A DNA stretch of 64,000 bases, from the NCBI GenBank assembly GCA_963970005.1, contig CAXAMN010015446.1, positions 48,882 to 112,881 of the forward strand, in the 5' to 3' direction. Below the pieces are notes generated by a model. The model was not told where the DNA came from. It saw nothing but the letters and a program-made list of their open reading frames with translations, and searched no databases. The stretch is from Durusdinium trenchii (Eukaryota; Sar; Dinophyceae; Suessiales; Symbiodiniaceae). Positions 10,707 through 23,400 of this stretch are shown one piece after another (position 1 is the stretch's first letter; each line of letters opens with the position of its first letter). The translations under genes were made by a program, and so were the position numbers.

Positions 10707-11443
10707 ATGGGCCAATGTGCTTTGGCGTGTTTGGCGCTGACAGCCTGGGCTCTCGACAACGGCGTTGGGCCGCGTGGCATAAATCAGATGTGCTGTTTTG
10801 TGAGAATGAACCCATTGATTGACTGGAATTGCGGCAGAAATCGCATCTACAGTTGAGGCACTTGCCGCCTCTGGGATACAGCACTTGGAATGTCCCTCAC
10901 CAAGTGGGGAGGCTGATGGAGTTTGTCAGTGCATTCTGCAGAGCAATACGGCTAAGGACCTGTCATGTTCTGGTATGTCAGAAGAAGGTGTTCTTTCTGC
11001 GGCAGAATCATTGCGCAGAACTGGCCTTCAAAAGCGTGGCTATGTGCAGCCTTCTAGAATTTGAAAAGCTGGCTAGCACCACTTTTCTAATTGAAGAGCA
11101 GGAATGTATGCGTAATGTCATCGTTTTTTACATGCAAACTGCTCGATTCAGACATTTTTCAAGGTATGTGAACTTGGACGATTGTTGGCAAGATCCTTTG
11201 GGCCGAGATGCAACTGGTCGTCTACAAGCTGATCCACAAAGGTTTCCTTCTGGAATGCTGCTAGGCTCTGCTAAGCTGCGAAGATTTTGTTGTGATGGCA
11301 AGCTGGACTCACCTCACTCAATAGGACCATTTTTTCCTTCGCACGATAGTAGTTTGAAAAACCAAGGCACGGCTTGTCAAAGACTTTGCACGAGAGAGGC
11401 GCGCAAGTTTGGGGGTTTCTACAGACATGTTCCAGTGAACATG
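10707..11443 (+). CDS. GH27 gene, exons 1-5
   Basis: Exon 1 encodes MGQCALACLALTAWALDNG, a hydrophobic leader followed by the LDNG that opens many mature GH27 enzymes. Exon 2 (34 nt) gives the PPLGYSTWN substrate-site strand. Exon 3 gives a helix ending GLQKRGY. Exon 4 gives YVNLDDCW and RLQADPQRFPSGM. Exon 5 gives GLSKTLHERGAQVWGF. Introns 1-4 are only 65-118 bases. Their donors are GC, GT, GC and GC, and every acceptor is AG|G. The segment after HERGAQ is about eight residues shorter than in typical relatives, so exon 5's end is a best fit rather than certain. Confidence 0.85.
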
Positions 11444-14400
11444 GATGTTCTTTGCTGGTGTTCTCAAAATGATGGAGGGCAGCGCTATGAAATGACATCA
11501 AAGCCCGCCGAGTTATGTGGGACCTGATTGCAGGGCTGTCTGAAACAGATTGCAGTAGAATTATGAAGCAGAGAAAAACAGGTGCGGACGCGTGGGCACT
11601 TTGCCTACCGTTCGTAAAAAGGATTGATCTCCAGTCAGGACGAGACGCGAGGAATCGTCCAGTAGATACAGTAGAAAGAGTAAAGCCCTCCAGTTGGGAC
11701 AAAAACAGTGGAATCGTGCAGGTGCGTTTACAACTCTAGCCTGTGGCATTGGCTTCGCCGGCCATCCACCGACGATCATATGAAGTTCAATCAGGATGAA
11801 AGTGATGGGGTCCACAAAGAACCGGAACAGCTTCTGGTGGTTTTCTGGCCACGAGGAGAAGGAAGAATGGGTGAAGAAGTGAAGGTGGTGGAGATTCCGA
11901 CGCATCATCGGACACTCCATTTGGCTCTGAGGGCACCAAATCCGTGGTCCGAACTCGTAGAAGTAAACCAGGTTCTGGCAAAAGCGTAGAAGGTCCCGAA
12001 TCTACTGGTGCTGGCGGTCCAGCTGTATACGTAGTCGCGTCTCAGCGCTCACCGACGGTGTCGGATACGAATACCCAGAGCGCCCAAAACACAATAGGAA
12101 ACTGTGGAGCGAGGCAATGGGTAATCGGCGACCTCCTAAGACTACGTTCTCCAAAGCCCTGTGCTGGCGTAGTGTTGTTGCTCGGGCTACGCGGTTCCCG
12201 TGGGCCACTTCCATCGAACATTTTCTTTTTCACCACGCTTGCAGTAAAAACGGTAAACAGCAAGAACGGTCCTTTTTAACCGTCTTTCCTGGGTCGTTGC
12301 CCTTTTTTAAATCACGCCACGGCAAAAACAGTACATCAACAAATCAATGCCTCTTTTTCCCCGTGGTAGTGGTAGTGGTAGTGCTAGTGGTAGTGGTAGT
12401 GGTAGTAGTCGTCGTAGTAGTAGTACTAGTGGTGGTGGTGGTGGTGGTAGCCGTAGCAGTAGCAGTAGCAGTAGCAGTAGCAGTAGCAGTAGCAGTAGCA
12501 GTAGTAGTAGCAGTAGCAGTAGCAGTAGCAGTAGCAGTAGCAGTAGCAGTAGCAGTAGGAGTAGTAGTAGTAGCAGTAGTGGTAGTGGTGGTAGTAGTAG
12601 TAGTAGTGGTAGTGGTAGTGGTAGTGGCAGTGGCAGTGGCAGTGGTAGTAGTAGTAGTAGTAGTTGTTGTTGTTGTCGTCGTTGTCGTCGTCGTTGTTGT
12701 GGTGGTGGTTGTCGTTGTTGTGGTTGTTGTTGTAGTATTAGTAGTTGTAGTAGTACTAGTATCAGTAGGACTAGTAGCGCTGGTACAAGCGGAGCGGGCC
12801 CCGCTCCCCTGCGCGAGCTTGGCCATGGTCCCAAGATGCACTGCAATCTTTCAAGGACTATGGCTGACATTATCTATTGAAAAAAACGCAAACTTTTGTG
12901 TGACTGCTGCAAGCTCAGGAGGAGTCAGGTGATTCCATCTCTTTCAAACAACGAGGGAAGACGCAGCGAAAAAGAGCTGGTGTGAATGTGGGATTCTTCG
13001 TTTTGGGAGACAACATTGGGTTTGCGTTGTCTCACTGATTCATCGGGCCAACATGATATTTATGGTGAAAGTCAACACTGCGAGGGCTCAGGGCTCTCAG
13101 GGTTCTGTCAGACCTTGTTCTATTTTCCGGGAATGGTTGAATGATGAAGTGGGAGAAGGGATGGTGGGAACAGGTGCTTTGATAGGGCACATGTTCTTGC
13201 GTGATCAAAGTAGGTTGTGACAGGTTGGTTTTGATTCAATTGTTTGATCCCCTTCCTTCCACGGAAACCCAAACAAATCCAATAGAAGTTATGGGGTTCT
13301 TACTTCAAATAACAATGAGTTGCCCGTGCACGCTTTCGAGACAGGTTGCTGGTGCTGGTGCTGGGCGCCGGTGCTGGTGCTGGTGCTAGCTGGCAGTGCG
13401 CGTGGTGGAGACAGGTTGCTGGTGCCGGTGCTGAAGGTGGGTGCCGGGTGCCGGGTGCCGGTGCTGGTGCTGGTGCTGTGAGCTCGCGTGGTGGAGACAG
13501 GTGGCGCCGGTGCTGGTGCCGGGTGCCGGGCGCTGGCGCTGGTGCTGTGAGCTGGCTGTGCTCGTGGTGGAGACAGGTTGCTGTTGCCGGTGCTGGTGGC
13601 GGGTGCTGGGCGCAGGCGCTGGTGCTGTGAGATGGCTGTGCACGCGCCCCAGCGGTTGCTGGTGCTGGCGCCGGGCGCCGGCGCTGGCCGGGTGCCTGTG
13701 CCGGTGATGGCGCTGTGAGCGGGCTGCGCGTGGTGGAGACAGGTTGCTGGCCCCGGTGCTGGCGCTGGGTGCCGGTTCTGGTGCTGTCAAGGGGTGTACT
13801 GTTTGCGCGCATACTTTTGAACGTACACTGTTCTATGCGCAACGTCAGGCTCTCAACCGACCATTGTTTCAGCGTGTTTCAGCCTGCTACACAAAATAGT
13901 CGTGCTGGATACTGCTTGACCTTGGGCAAGTGAAGCCTACGGGCTTTGCCGTTTGCGCGCGCTCTTTTGTGCGCATAAAAAGATCATACGGCCTTATCGT
14001 TCTACAGATCGTTGCTTCAAGCGTGCTACAATAGTGGCGCTGGATACTGCTTGGCCTTGGGCCAATGACACTTACGGGCTTTGCTGTTTGCGCGCATACT
14101 TATGTGCGCGTAAACTTATACGCGCGAGAGCACACTAGGGATAGCTATGGAATTCTTACTGCAAACTTAATAAGAATGAGCTGGCTGCACGCGCTTTCGA
14201 AGCGGTGTCAGTGCTGGTGCTGGCGTTGTGGTCCTGGTTGCTGGTGGCTGAGCGCGCGTTTAAGACGGGCGGCGGTGCTGGTCGGGTGCTGGCGCCGCCC
14301 CCGTGTCTGCTGGCAAAGCGCGCCGGTGCTGGTGTCAGCTGGTTGCGCGCGCTGTGGAGGGGCCGTAAGCTGGCTGTGCGCGCAGGCTGTGTACAGTCTT

Positions 14401-17400
14401 GTTCCAGCCAGTCCCATGTCAACAGGTCGTGAGATGCTGCCTAGCTATCCGGGTCTATGCTGGTTTAATTTAGTTTAGATTAAGTATTCTGGAGCACTTT
14501 TTGTATTGTTGTTCACCAGATAGCGTGAACTATTGGGGGTTCTTCCAGTATATGAAGAGCCGCGTGTGCGCGTTTGCGAGCTTGGGTGCTATTGCCGCTG
14601 CAGGGTCCCGCTGCTGTGTGCGTTGGGAGCTTATGTGCAGGGTGCTGCTGCTGTGTGCGCTTGGGAGTGCTGGCGCCGTTGCTGCCGTTTTCCTATCTGG
14701 AGTCCATGCTGGCGCAATTCCCTAGATAGCGTGAGCTATTGGGTTTCCTATTTCAAGTATAGGAAGAGCTGCGTGAGCTTGGGTTCTGGTGCCGCTGCAC
14801 ATTGCCGCTCCTGTGTGCGCTTGGGGCGGCTGCTGTGCGCTGGCGCCGTTGCTGCTGGTGCTGCCGGAAAAGTCTTTTGCTATCTGGGGTCTATGCTGGC
14901 GTAATTTTAGATCGCGCACGGTAAACATGGTAAACGCGATATTCTTTACAATTTTTCTCGGGTCGGTCGTCGGTCGCCCTCTTTCTTTTCCACACTCGTG
15001 GTAAAAGCGACAAACATCGAACATGTTCTTTTTCCACAAACAGTTTACGCATTTTGGTTTGTGCGTGCCTTGAAACCTTTTCGCTCGCTCCTTTCGTTCG
15101 TAGTTTGCCGGGTAGTGTCTCACTGTGGTCAGGCCTTAGTCCGGGCCTGCGATCGTGCAGCTTGAGGAGGAAAAGCCGTTTAACTTTTAAGTGTGTCCGC
15201 CTTGTGTGGACTGCTCTGTCCGCCGCGCAGTGCCGACCTCTGGCTTGCAATCCTTTAAATTTGTTGCCAGATAGCGAGAGCTTTTGGGGTTCTTGCTTCC
15301 AGTCTAGGAAGTGTGCGCTTTGGAGCTTGGGTGCTGGCGCCGCCAGGGTGCCGCTGCCAGATTGTTTGATTTGAGCTTGGATGCTGGTGCAGGTGGTGCT
15401 GCTGGATGTATATGGCGACCTCTGCAGCGAGGCAGGGTGCTGCTGCCAGATGCATGCTGCTGCGCTGTCCGGCGATGGGAGCGTGCATCTGGAAGTGTGT
15501 GCTTTGGAGCCTGTGGTGCGCATGCAGCATGCCTATGATGTGTGCTTTGGAGCAAGTGCTGGTGCTGCTGCAGGGGTGCACTGGGGCCGCTGCAAACTGC
15601 ATGTAGCCGCAATGCTTACCTTCTGGTTGTAGATGGGGACGAGACAACGCTGTTACTGCCCATCCAACGAACAGGGTATCATTTGGTGCTGACGCAGTGA
15701 AGACGCAAGGTGCCGCTGCCAGACGCGCCCGGCCATGTTCCCTGTCGCGCCCGGTGCCACTGCAGTGCGCTGCCCGCTGCAGGGTGTTGCTGCAAGGCGT
15801 TGCTGCCAAATGTTGGTGGAAGTGTGTGCTTTGGAAGTTGTGCTGGCGCGGCTGTTGGGTTATGCTGCCAGACATGTATGGCCGTGTGCTGGCGCTGCTA
15901 TCAAGTCCAGCGCAATGCTAGGTGTTTGTGTGTGCGTCACCACCCAACGAAGCTCCTCACATGATCCTAGGATATCACCAGGGACACCTGATGACGTACC
16001 TGCATCGTGATACCACCCCAATTCTCCTTCCGGTCTTTTTTGCTTCCATGGTGGTTTCCACGACGCTCCCCTAAACCTTTTGTAGGACACTCTTGCGGGG
16101 CAACTTTTCTTGGACACTCTTGTGGGACATTCTTGCGGGACGCTCTGGCACTCTTGTAGGACATTCTTGTGGGGGCACTCTTGTTTGTCACTCTTGTGTG
16201 GGGCACTCTTGTAGGACGCTCGCGAAACAGTCTTGTAGCATGTCACTCTTGTGGGACAGTCACGCTCTGTGACACTCTTGTAGGACACTCTTGTAGGACG
16301 CTCTTGTGGGCCGGGGACACTCTTGTGGGGCACTCTTCTAGAACACTCTTGTAGGGCACTCTTGTAGGACACTCGTGTGGGTCACAGCCACATCCAACAC
16401 CCCCAAACCACCACCCTCCAAACGCCAATCGCAAAATGACTACGCAGAAAACTGCGGATCTCACCAAACGCTGTACCTGCGCAGTGAATTCATCCTCCCA
16501 AATCCAACATCCCACGGTATTTGCGACGAATCTGACGATTACCCTCCATCAAAAAGCCTCTCCAAAAGCTTCGCCCAATGGGGACAAATTAGCGACGACG
16601 CGACGCCCCGAGACGACGACAAAAAGCACGCGAGGCGAACACAGTCCAACCCCCACACCCCCATTATAAACGAGAACCCTTCGCTACGCATTCGGGAAAA
16701 AACCAAACACACATGCGTGAAGACGGGCAGCCTACTACCGAAAGGACAGGCAGACTTAACAAAGACACACAGGATAGGACACGACCCAAAGCGGACCAGT
16801 ATCCCGGATATGGGGATACAGTCCCTGCCGTGGCGTTTTGCAACTTCGGTGCGGTTACCTCGCAAAAAGGTTTTGCGTGACGGTGAACCAACTTTGCAAC
16901 CGCCGGCGCTGATCTGGCAATTGGGCGCGCAGGAATTGCAAAGAAGATGCGTTGTTTTTGGCATTGTGAACTTTACGTCAAACCTGCAAATTTGCAAGTA
17001 ACTCGGGGAGCAACAGCTGGTCAGCATCCCTGTGCAGCCCACAAGTTCCGAACTGGCTAGCTGCCAGTCCCATGTAGTTTTTCTAGTGAAACCTTTTAAT
17101 TGCGCAAATCCTTTTGACGTAGTTTAGGCAGCATATTTGGTTTTGGGTTGTTTGTCGAGACTTGCCCCATTGTACACGCGCGCGCGAGGCTTCAAATTTG
17201 GAGTTTATACCGATCGGGGGCGCAGAACATGCGCTGGTCGTGAAGGCAGCCAAGGCGGATTTGAGGATGAATCGCTTTTTGTCAGGTGGATTTCCTGATT
17301 CTCTCAGGTTTCGAAACCTTGGACGCACAAACTTTCGCTGAGTGGGGATCCTTGGATGCAGTTTATCACGATGTGTTTTTCTATGCTCTGGCAGTGCACC

Positions 17401-20400
17401 CGTGCTTGCTGGAGGAGTTGACTTTGTGAAGGAGGACTGGTAGCTTTGCTCATGCTGCAAGTGTGCGAGGCTGTAGCACGATTGCGCATTGGCAGTGAGG
17501 CTTGTCAAATTGTGAAGCCGCCGGAATGCATCCGGGGCAACAAACAACTCGTCGCGTTCGGAAATTGAAGCATTAGCTCCGTGCACCTCACCTTTGAACT
17601 TTGCTCCAAAGTTTTGTTTGATATATATATATAAATATGAGGATTGGACAGAATCTATGGTTTGGCTTTCTTTAACCGTGAAGGGTAGAGGATGCCACCA
17701 TGACCATCCCAAGAGGTTGCCCTAAACCAGAGATTTCGTCCATTACTCATATTTACTTAATGCTTGACTGGTGGAAAACGCAGCCAAACAAGGTCATCAC
17801 TGATACTGCTTTTGTTGAAATCGCAAGCCGACAGCAAACTTCTTTTAAGCAGGATTTGATTCATATTTCTTGGGCCAGGACAACTGCCGCAGTTTGTCTG
17901 GTCCGAATAACAAGTCGGAGCTGTTCGCGCAGTTTGCTCTATTTCGAGATGCTTTAAATAAGACTGGCACGCCCATATTCTTTTCCGCACTTTGGTTGCG
18001 TGTACTCTTTGCTTTGATTGGTGAGAGCCTTTTAGTATTAGCAAAGCGTAGCAGTTCTGACGGTGTTCGGCCTGGCAGTGGGTTTGCGGCATGGGCTCCA
18101 TTTTTCTAAGGTATGCGGAGGCGGAGATCAATTGCCGTTTTCAAATTTAACGTGAGGATCTGAGATCATTCTGATCAACAGCGGGAAATATCAGATTAGG
18201 TTATTTAGCTGGAGGTACTATGCTAGTGATGAACGAGGTGGCAAAAAGCTGGCAAATTCATGGCGAATTACCAGCGATGTCACTGGATCATGGACTCTCA
18301 GGCCTCAACGTTTTGACATGTTTCTAGGTGTTCTGGAACCTTGGTGCCAGGTTCGCCTATAAGGTGGATGCAAGCTTGAGAGAATATGCAGGGCCAGGCA
18401 AGTGCTGCAGACATTGGTTATGGTAGTCCTGGAATAGATAGAGTCATATATGTAGAAGCTTTCAGAAGCTTGTTGCTTGACGGGGATTCACTGTCCTATG
18501 TATTCAGGGATCACTGCAATTGATGCTGCAAGTCAAGAGGTGGAAGTTCCCTTTATACAAGCTGCAAAAGGGAGGCTTAACACTGATACTTTCATCCATA
18601 TGCAGCATGTTTTTTGATCTTGGTTTCTTTCTTGGGCTGCGTTTAGCGGAGTCTAGCGTGCCAAAGCCCTGTGTGAGGTGGGTTCAATGACCCGGACATG
18701 TTGCTGGGCCCTGAGCCATTCGACGAATAGTTTCTAGGCCCAGTATACCCTATCAATTGGGCATCTCCACCAATCCTGTCAATTGTATCAGTCTATATTT
18801 TCTGGGTATATATATATATACACGTAAATCCGTTGTGCCGGGACGAGCAGGTTGGCCGGCCGATTGTCCACCCTGCATCTTCGCGCGTAACACGTTTGCT
18901 TCCGAGGCTTGGGTCTTCACCAGGTGCAGCCAGACGGCTTGGACCTCATCAGAGCCGAACACAGTGACTCGGACAACTTGGTGGGATCGGCGAGGCTTAG
19001 TTTCTCCTGAAGCTTACGAAGCAAGATCGGTCTGTTGGATATGATATGCAGTGTTCATACCGCTAGTTTCACATTGCTTTTGCATGCTTTTGCGCATTTA
19101 GAGACCGCAGTCAGGGAGTGCTTGGCCGCGGATTGCACGTGGTAACAAGAAAAGCTAGAGGACATTGTCGGTTTTGCGATAGTAACTATTATAAATACAA
19201 TAATTCGAAAGATAAGCATTCCAGATCCATGCAAGGATGACACGCACAAATCATGTGCACAACTGAAGGCCCTTTCACGTGGTTCAAAAGAGCTCTCACA
19301 TGGTAGCGGAGCTGTGAAAGGCATTTCATAGATCTGCCTGGAGCTCCGGAGAGCCTTTGGGGAGCGTGACCCTACTCCCAAGTGCGGGCCCCCGTTCCTC
19401 TTGAGCGTCGTGCCACCATCAACTGGTGCTTGCAGTTGCTCGCAATCTCAGCTTGAGACCACCTGGAGAAGCTGAGTGGAGATCATCCTCGATTACCAGA
19501 TTGCCTTTTTCGAGGTGGATTTTAAGGTGCCTGAGGTTGACATAGCGGACCTTCATCATTGAGCCCAAGGCAGTTTTTGACCCCTTTAACAGGCACGGTT
19601 GGGCAGTGGGAGAAGAAGGTATGGATGGGTCAGGAGTTTTGCCTGGAGTGGAGGAACTGACCCAAGCGCTAATTGCCACTGCAACAGCGGCGACGCAGGC
19701 CATCCAAGCAGCTTCAGGTGCCACTGGAGCAGGGACATCATCCTCGACAGGTGAATCCAGCGGATTAGTCAAGAAGGACCTGGCAAGACTGATCCCTTGT
19801 CCAGGTACCTTTCACCCCGTGGACAGGGAGCAGGGGATCCTCCAATGGCGAGATTGATTTTGGAGCCTCAAGCAGTATTTGGTGGTAGTGGATAGCTCCT
19901 TCCAAGAGGAACTGGCCAAGATCGAGGAGAAGAGCGGAGATGAGGTCGAATGGGAGTTCCGCAATGAGAAAGAGCAGGAGCGGGCCAGGTTCCTATACAG
20001 TTTGGTGGGGAGCTTGGTACAGGGGACGCTGGTGGGCTTGGTCAAGAACGTATCCAACTACAAAGGATTCGAAGCCCTACGGCAGATGTTGTTGAATTGC
20101 CAGCCACAGGCCAGCAACAGGACTATGAACTTGAATATGAAGTTGTCCATTCTACCCCAACTGCTGAAGTTAGAGGAGCACTTCACTCAGTACGAGCGCC
20201 TTGGAGGAAAGGGCCATCTGATATGCGTGCTGCAGTGCTCCTGAAGGCTATTTCAGGACCCCTCAAGGTGCACCTCAACATCACGTTGAACGAGGGCAGT
20301 TCATACAGCAAGATTCGTGAAGCGGCGCTGGCCTACGATACAGCGAATACCAAGTGGAATGAATCAGCAGCACAGAGCTTCTCAAGTTCGAGCCCAATGC

Positions 20401-23400
20401 AAACTACTCCGCAAGATGCTGGTGGACTGGCCCCTATGGAGGTGGACCGTTTGCAAAAGGGGAAGGACAAAGGCAAAGGGAAGACGAAAGACAAGAAAGG
20501 GGCAAAAGGAAAAGGAAAAGAAGATAAGGGCAAGTCGAAAGGGAAAAAAGGAAAGTTTCAGAGTGGGCCCAAAGGAGAAGGGAAAGGAAAGGGTGGCAAA
20601 GAGAAGGGGCAAGAGCGCCAATGAAGTCTGTTGGACATGCGGCCGTCCTGGACATCTTGCCAAGGATTGCTGGCTAGCGAGGCAAGTGGAAGCCCCAGCA
20701 TCCACTATCCCTTCGAGTCCGCCCACAGTTTCACCGAGCACAGCGGCATCGATTCAGCCAAGTGAGACGACTTTGAAGGCTGCTCGACGGGTTTCACAAC
20801 CAGTGATCTTCGATCTGAGACAGTATGAGGAAGACCGTGGGGTCAATTCGAGCGCTGCAGAAGATGAACTTCGAGAAGAAGAAGGCGCCAGTGGAGTTCT
20901 ACAACATTGCCACCGACGACGAGGAGGACAATGAGAACATCCTGAATGTGAATGCAGTCCATGAAGTACCGCCGGAGGACTATGCCCATGGTGAGAGTGG
21001 GAATGGAGAAGACAACGAGGAGGTGACGGCGTCAATCATTGTCGATTCAGGAGCTGATGCCTCCATCTTTTGAGGCTATATACCCTCAAGCAAGGGAAGA
21101 GAGCTCATGGTATCTCACCATCTCTCCAGGATGCTCAAGGCAGGGCAATCAGAACCTACGGGCACAGAGATGTGGACATCGAGCTCAAGATGACAGGAGG
21201 GTGGTGCTTAGAGAAAGCCCCCATCTCCTACGTTCAGGATGGTCGCTCAGTGGGGAGAACCAATGCCTGGTCAATGGAGAGGTGTATGTACCTCTTAGCT
21301 TTCAGAACCAAAGCCTCGTGATCCATGGTCAAATCAGGAGTGTGGCCCTGTGGCAAGCTTTGTGAGAACGCTGAAGGTCACTAGAGCCTGAAGAAAGCGG
21401 CCCAGGACCAAGTGGGATGGAAGAGGCATGGAGATCGGTGGATTGGACTACATCGTGGACAGTGCTTTTCAAAGCCCTCAGTTCATCCCTGACGTGAGGG
21501 AGCAACGAGATGGAATGACCCGATCAACGTTGTCCAGAAAGGAGATCAATGGCAACTTGTGTGAGTTGGTCGACAGCATGGAAGACCAAGAGGGTGAGAT
21601 CGAGGAGTTGAGGGACCAGTTCATGGCCAAAATCATGACGTTTGTGGCGCCCTCTGCAGCCTCACAGGCGCCAGAAGACCTAGGGTTTGAGGTCGAGGGC
21701 TTTGACTACGAGGCTTCAAAGAGGATGAGTGCCAACGTGGAGGACTACGCCGTCCCCATTGCCGATGATGAGGGAGAAATGGAGGTTGAAGGCAGAGAGA
21801 GATCGCGGCCCACGACCTACCTGGAGGAGCCTCTTTGGGCGACCAAGCAGTACATGTGGAAATTGGAGTAGCGCTTCCAGAGAAGTTCCAGGTCAATGGA
21901 GTTGAGCTCACGCTGGACAGCCCATTGCAAGCGAAAGTGTTTTGGACGCGTGGTTGAGCGTCAAGCCCAACTACCTCGAGAGCAGGGGCTGCCGAGGAGC
22001 CGAGCGAAGAGGAGAACGAGAAAACACTCCTTGACTCATGTGCCATATGGTGTATGGTGTCCATCTTGCATCAAGCACCCGGCATAGCAGGACCAACACC
22101 GCCGAAGGTCTGGGAGGTCAAGGGAAGCTGGACGGTGATTTCCCTCAACTTTGCATACGCCAATGCTGGAGGGATTGGACCATTGCAAGCACCTGAGGAA
22201 GGAGGAGCGCTATGGATGGTAGCAGTGTGCTCAGAGACCGGATACTTGTTGGGACTTCCCCTCAAATCAAAGGAACCTCGTCGCCCATGAGCTTCTTGCC
22301 TTCGCCCAGATGCTGGGCCACGAGAAGGTGACCCACTATGCCGACAACAAGCCCACAGCACGACGTGTGTTGAAGTTGCTGGTGCGGGCAAGGAACTCCT
22401 TTGGTCAAGACCCATATGCGCGCCACCAAGCTCTAGGACTCAGCAGGGAATGCATTAGCGGAGAACGCCGTCCAGCGCATTCGAGGAGTTGCAGCCAGTT
22501 TGATGGAAGAGATTGTGGAGCAGACTGGACTTCGATTCAGCGCACAACACCCATTGTGGAGCAGCTGGCGTTGCAGGCATGCGGCGTGGGTGTTGAACCG
22601 TTTCCAGGCCGCGCAGGGCGCTACAAGTTGTATGGAAGACCCTATGAGGGAAAGGTGTGCAGGTATGGTGAAGTTGTCTTCGCCTACGTTCCAGCCAAAG
22701 CAGGCTACAAGGCTGACCCAAGAAAATCGGCGTTTGCCTTGGGAAAAGTGAGGCCTTGGACTGCTGGATCATTGGAGATGGTATGTTCGATCAGACGTGT
22801 TGACCAGTCATGGAAGCGCTACCTCAGCTGCTTCAAGTCCTTCAGTGCCTACAGCTGGGAGTATTATCAGACCAACTTCGGAGGATGAATTGTACCCTCG
22901 AAGAGATTGGCAACCTTGGTGGAATGACCGGCTGCTCAGACGTCAGCTTTGGCTGAGACGGATCGGGAGGCCTATGAGGTGATCACCTTTGCGAGGTCCT
23001 ACGCCGGGAAGATTGAGGAGAAGAAGGAACGAGGAGGAGATTCATGAACAGGGTGACAACCTGGACGAAGAAGACAAGAGAATTCGGGAGGATAAGAAAG
23101 TCGGCTTCAGTGATAAGTGACCCCGCATTGAAGGAGGTGATCCCAATATCAGCATCTGCCCCCGGTGATTGACGAAGGCCACAATCAAGCAGGACCTTCG
23201 AGTTTGAGTATAGAATCGAATCTACACCAAGGCCTACAGCCCAGAAGAACGTGCAGGTCGAAGGAAGTCCTGAGCCAGAAGCGAAGAAACTCAAGCCGAC
23301 AGTGGAGAAGCAAAGTTCATGGACTGGAGGTGGCAAGGCCAGACCCAAAGAGAGTTCGACAAGGAGCTGAAGAACACGTGGAACGAAGAATTTCAGCTAC

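Larger units (their letters stand above)
11444..17307 (+). other. GH27 intron 5, 5.9 kb, filled with satellites
   Basis: Donor GA at 11444-11445, acceptor AG at 17306-17307. The intron contains the trinucleotide array, the GC-rich minisatellites and the 15-base CPTRV minisatellite listed separately. I found no other gene inside it. The stretches 11444-12360, 12790-13315 and 16380-17300 hold nothing I can name. Confidence 0.7.

Noticed and set aside
10829..11527. A single 232-codon protein
   Set aside because: Its recognisable parts (PPLGYSTWN, YVNLDDCW) are GH27 exons 2 and 4, and the missing exon 3 lies in another frame, so the frame runs through introns.
12117..12932. Long frames of poly-Val, poly-Ser and poly-Thr/Leu
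   Set aside because: They run through the trinucleotide microsatellite; several frames on both strands are open for the same reason.
13300..13842. Ala/Pro/Gly-rich minus-strand frame of 180 codons
   Set aside because: It is the translation of the GC-rich hexamer satellite, with no start context or conserved domain.
15860..16372. Minus-strand protein with ECPTRV/SYKSV repeats
   Set aside because: A 15-base minisatellite automatically gives an open frame; it lies in an intron of the + strand GH27 gene.
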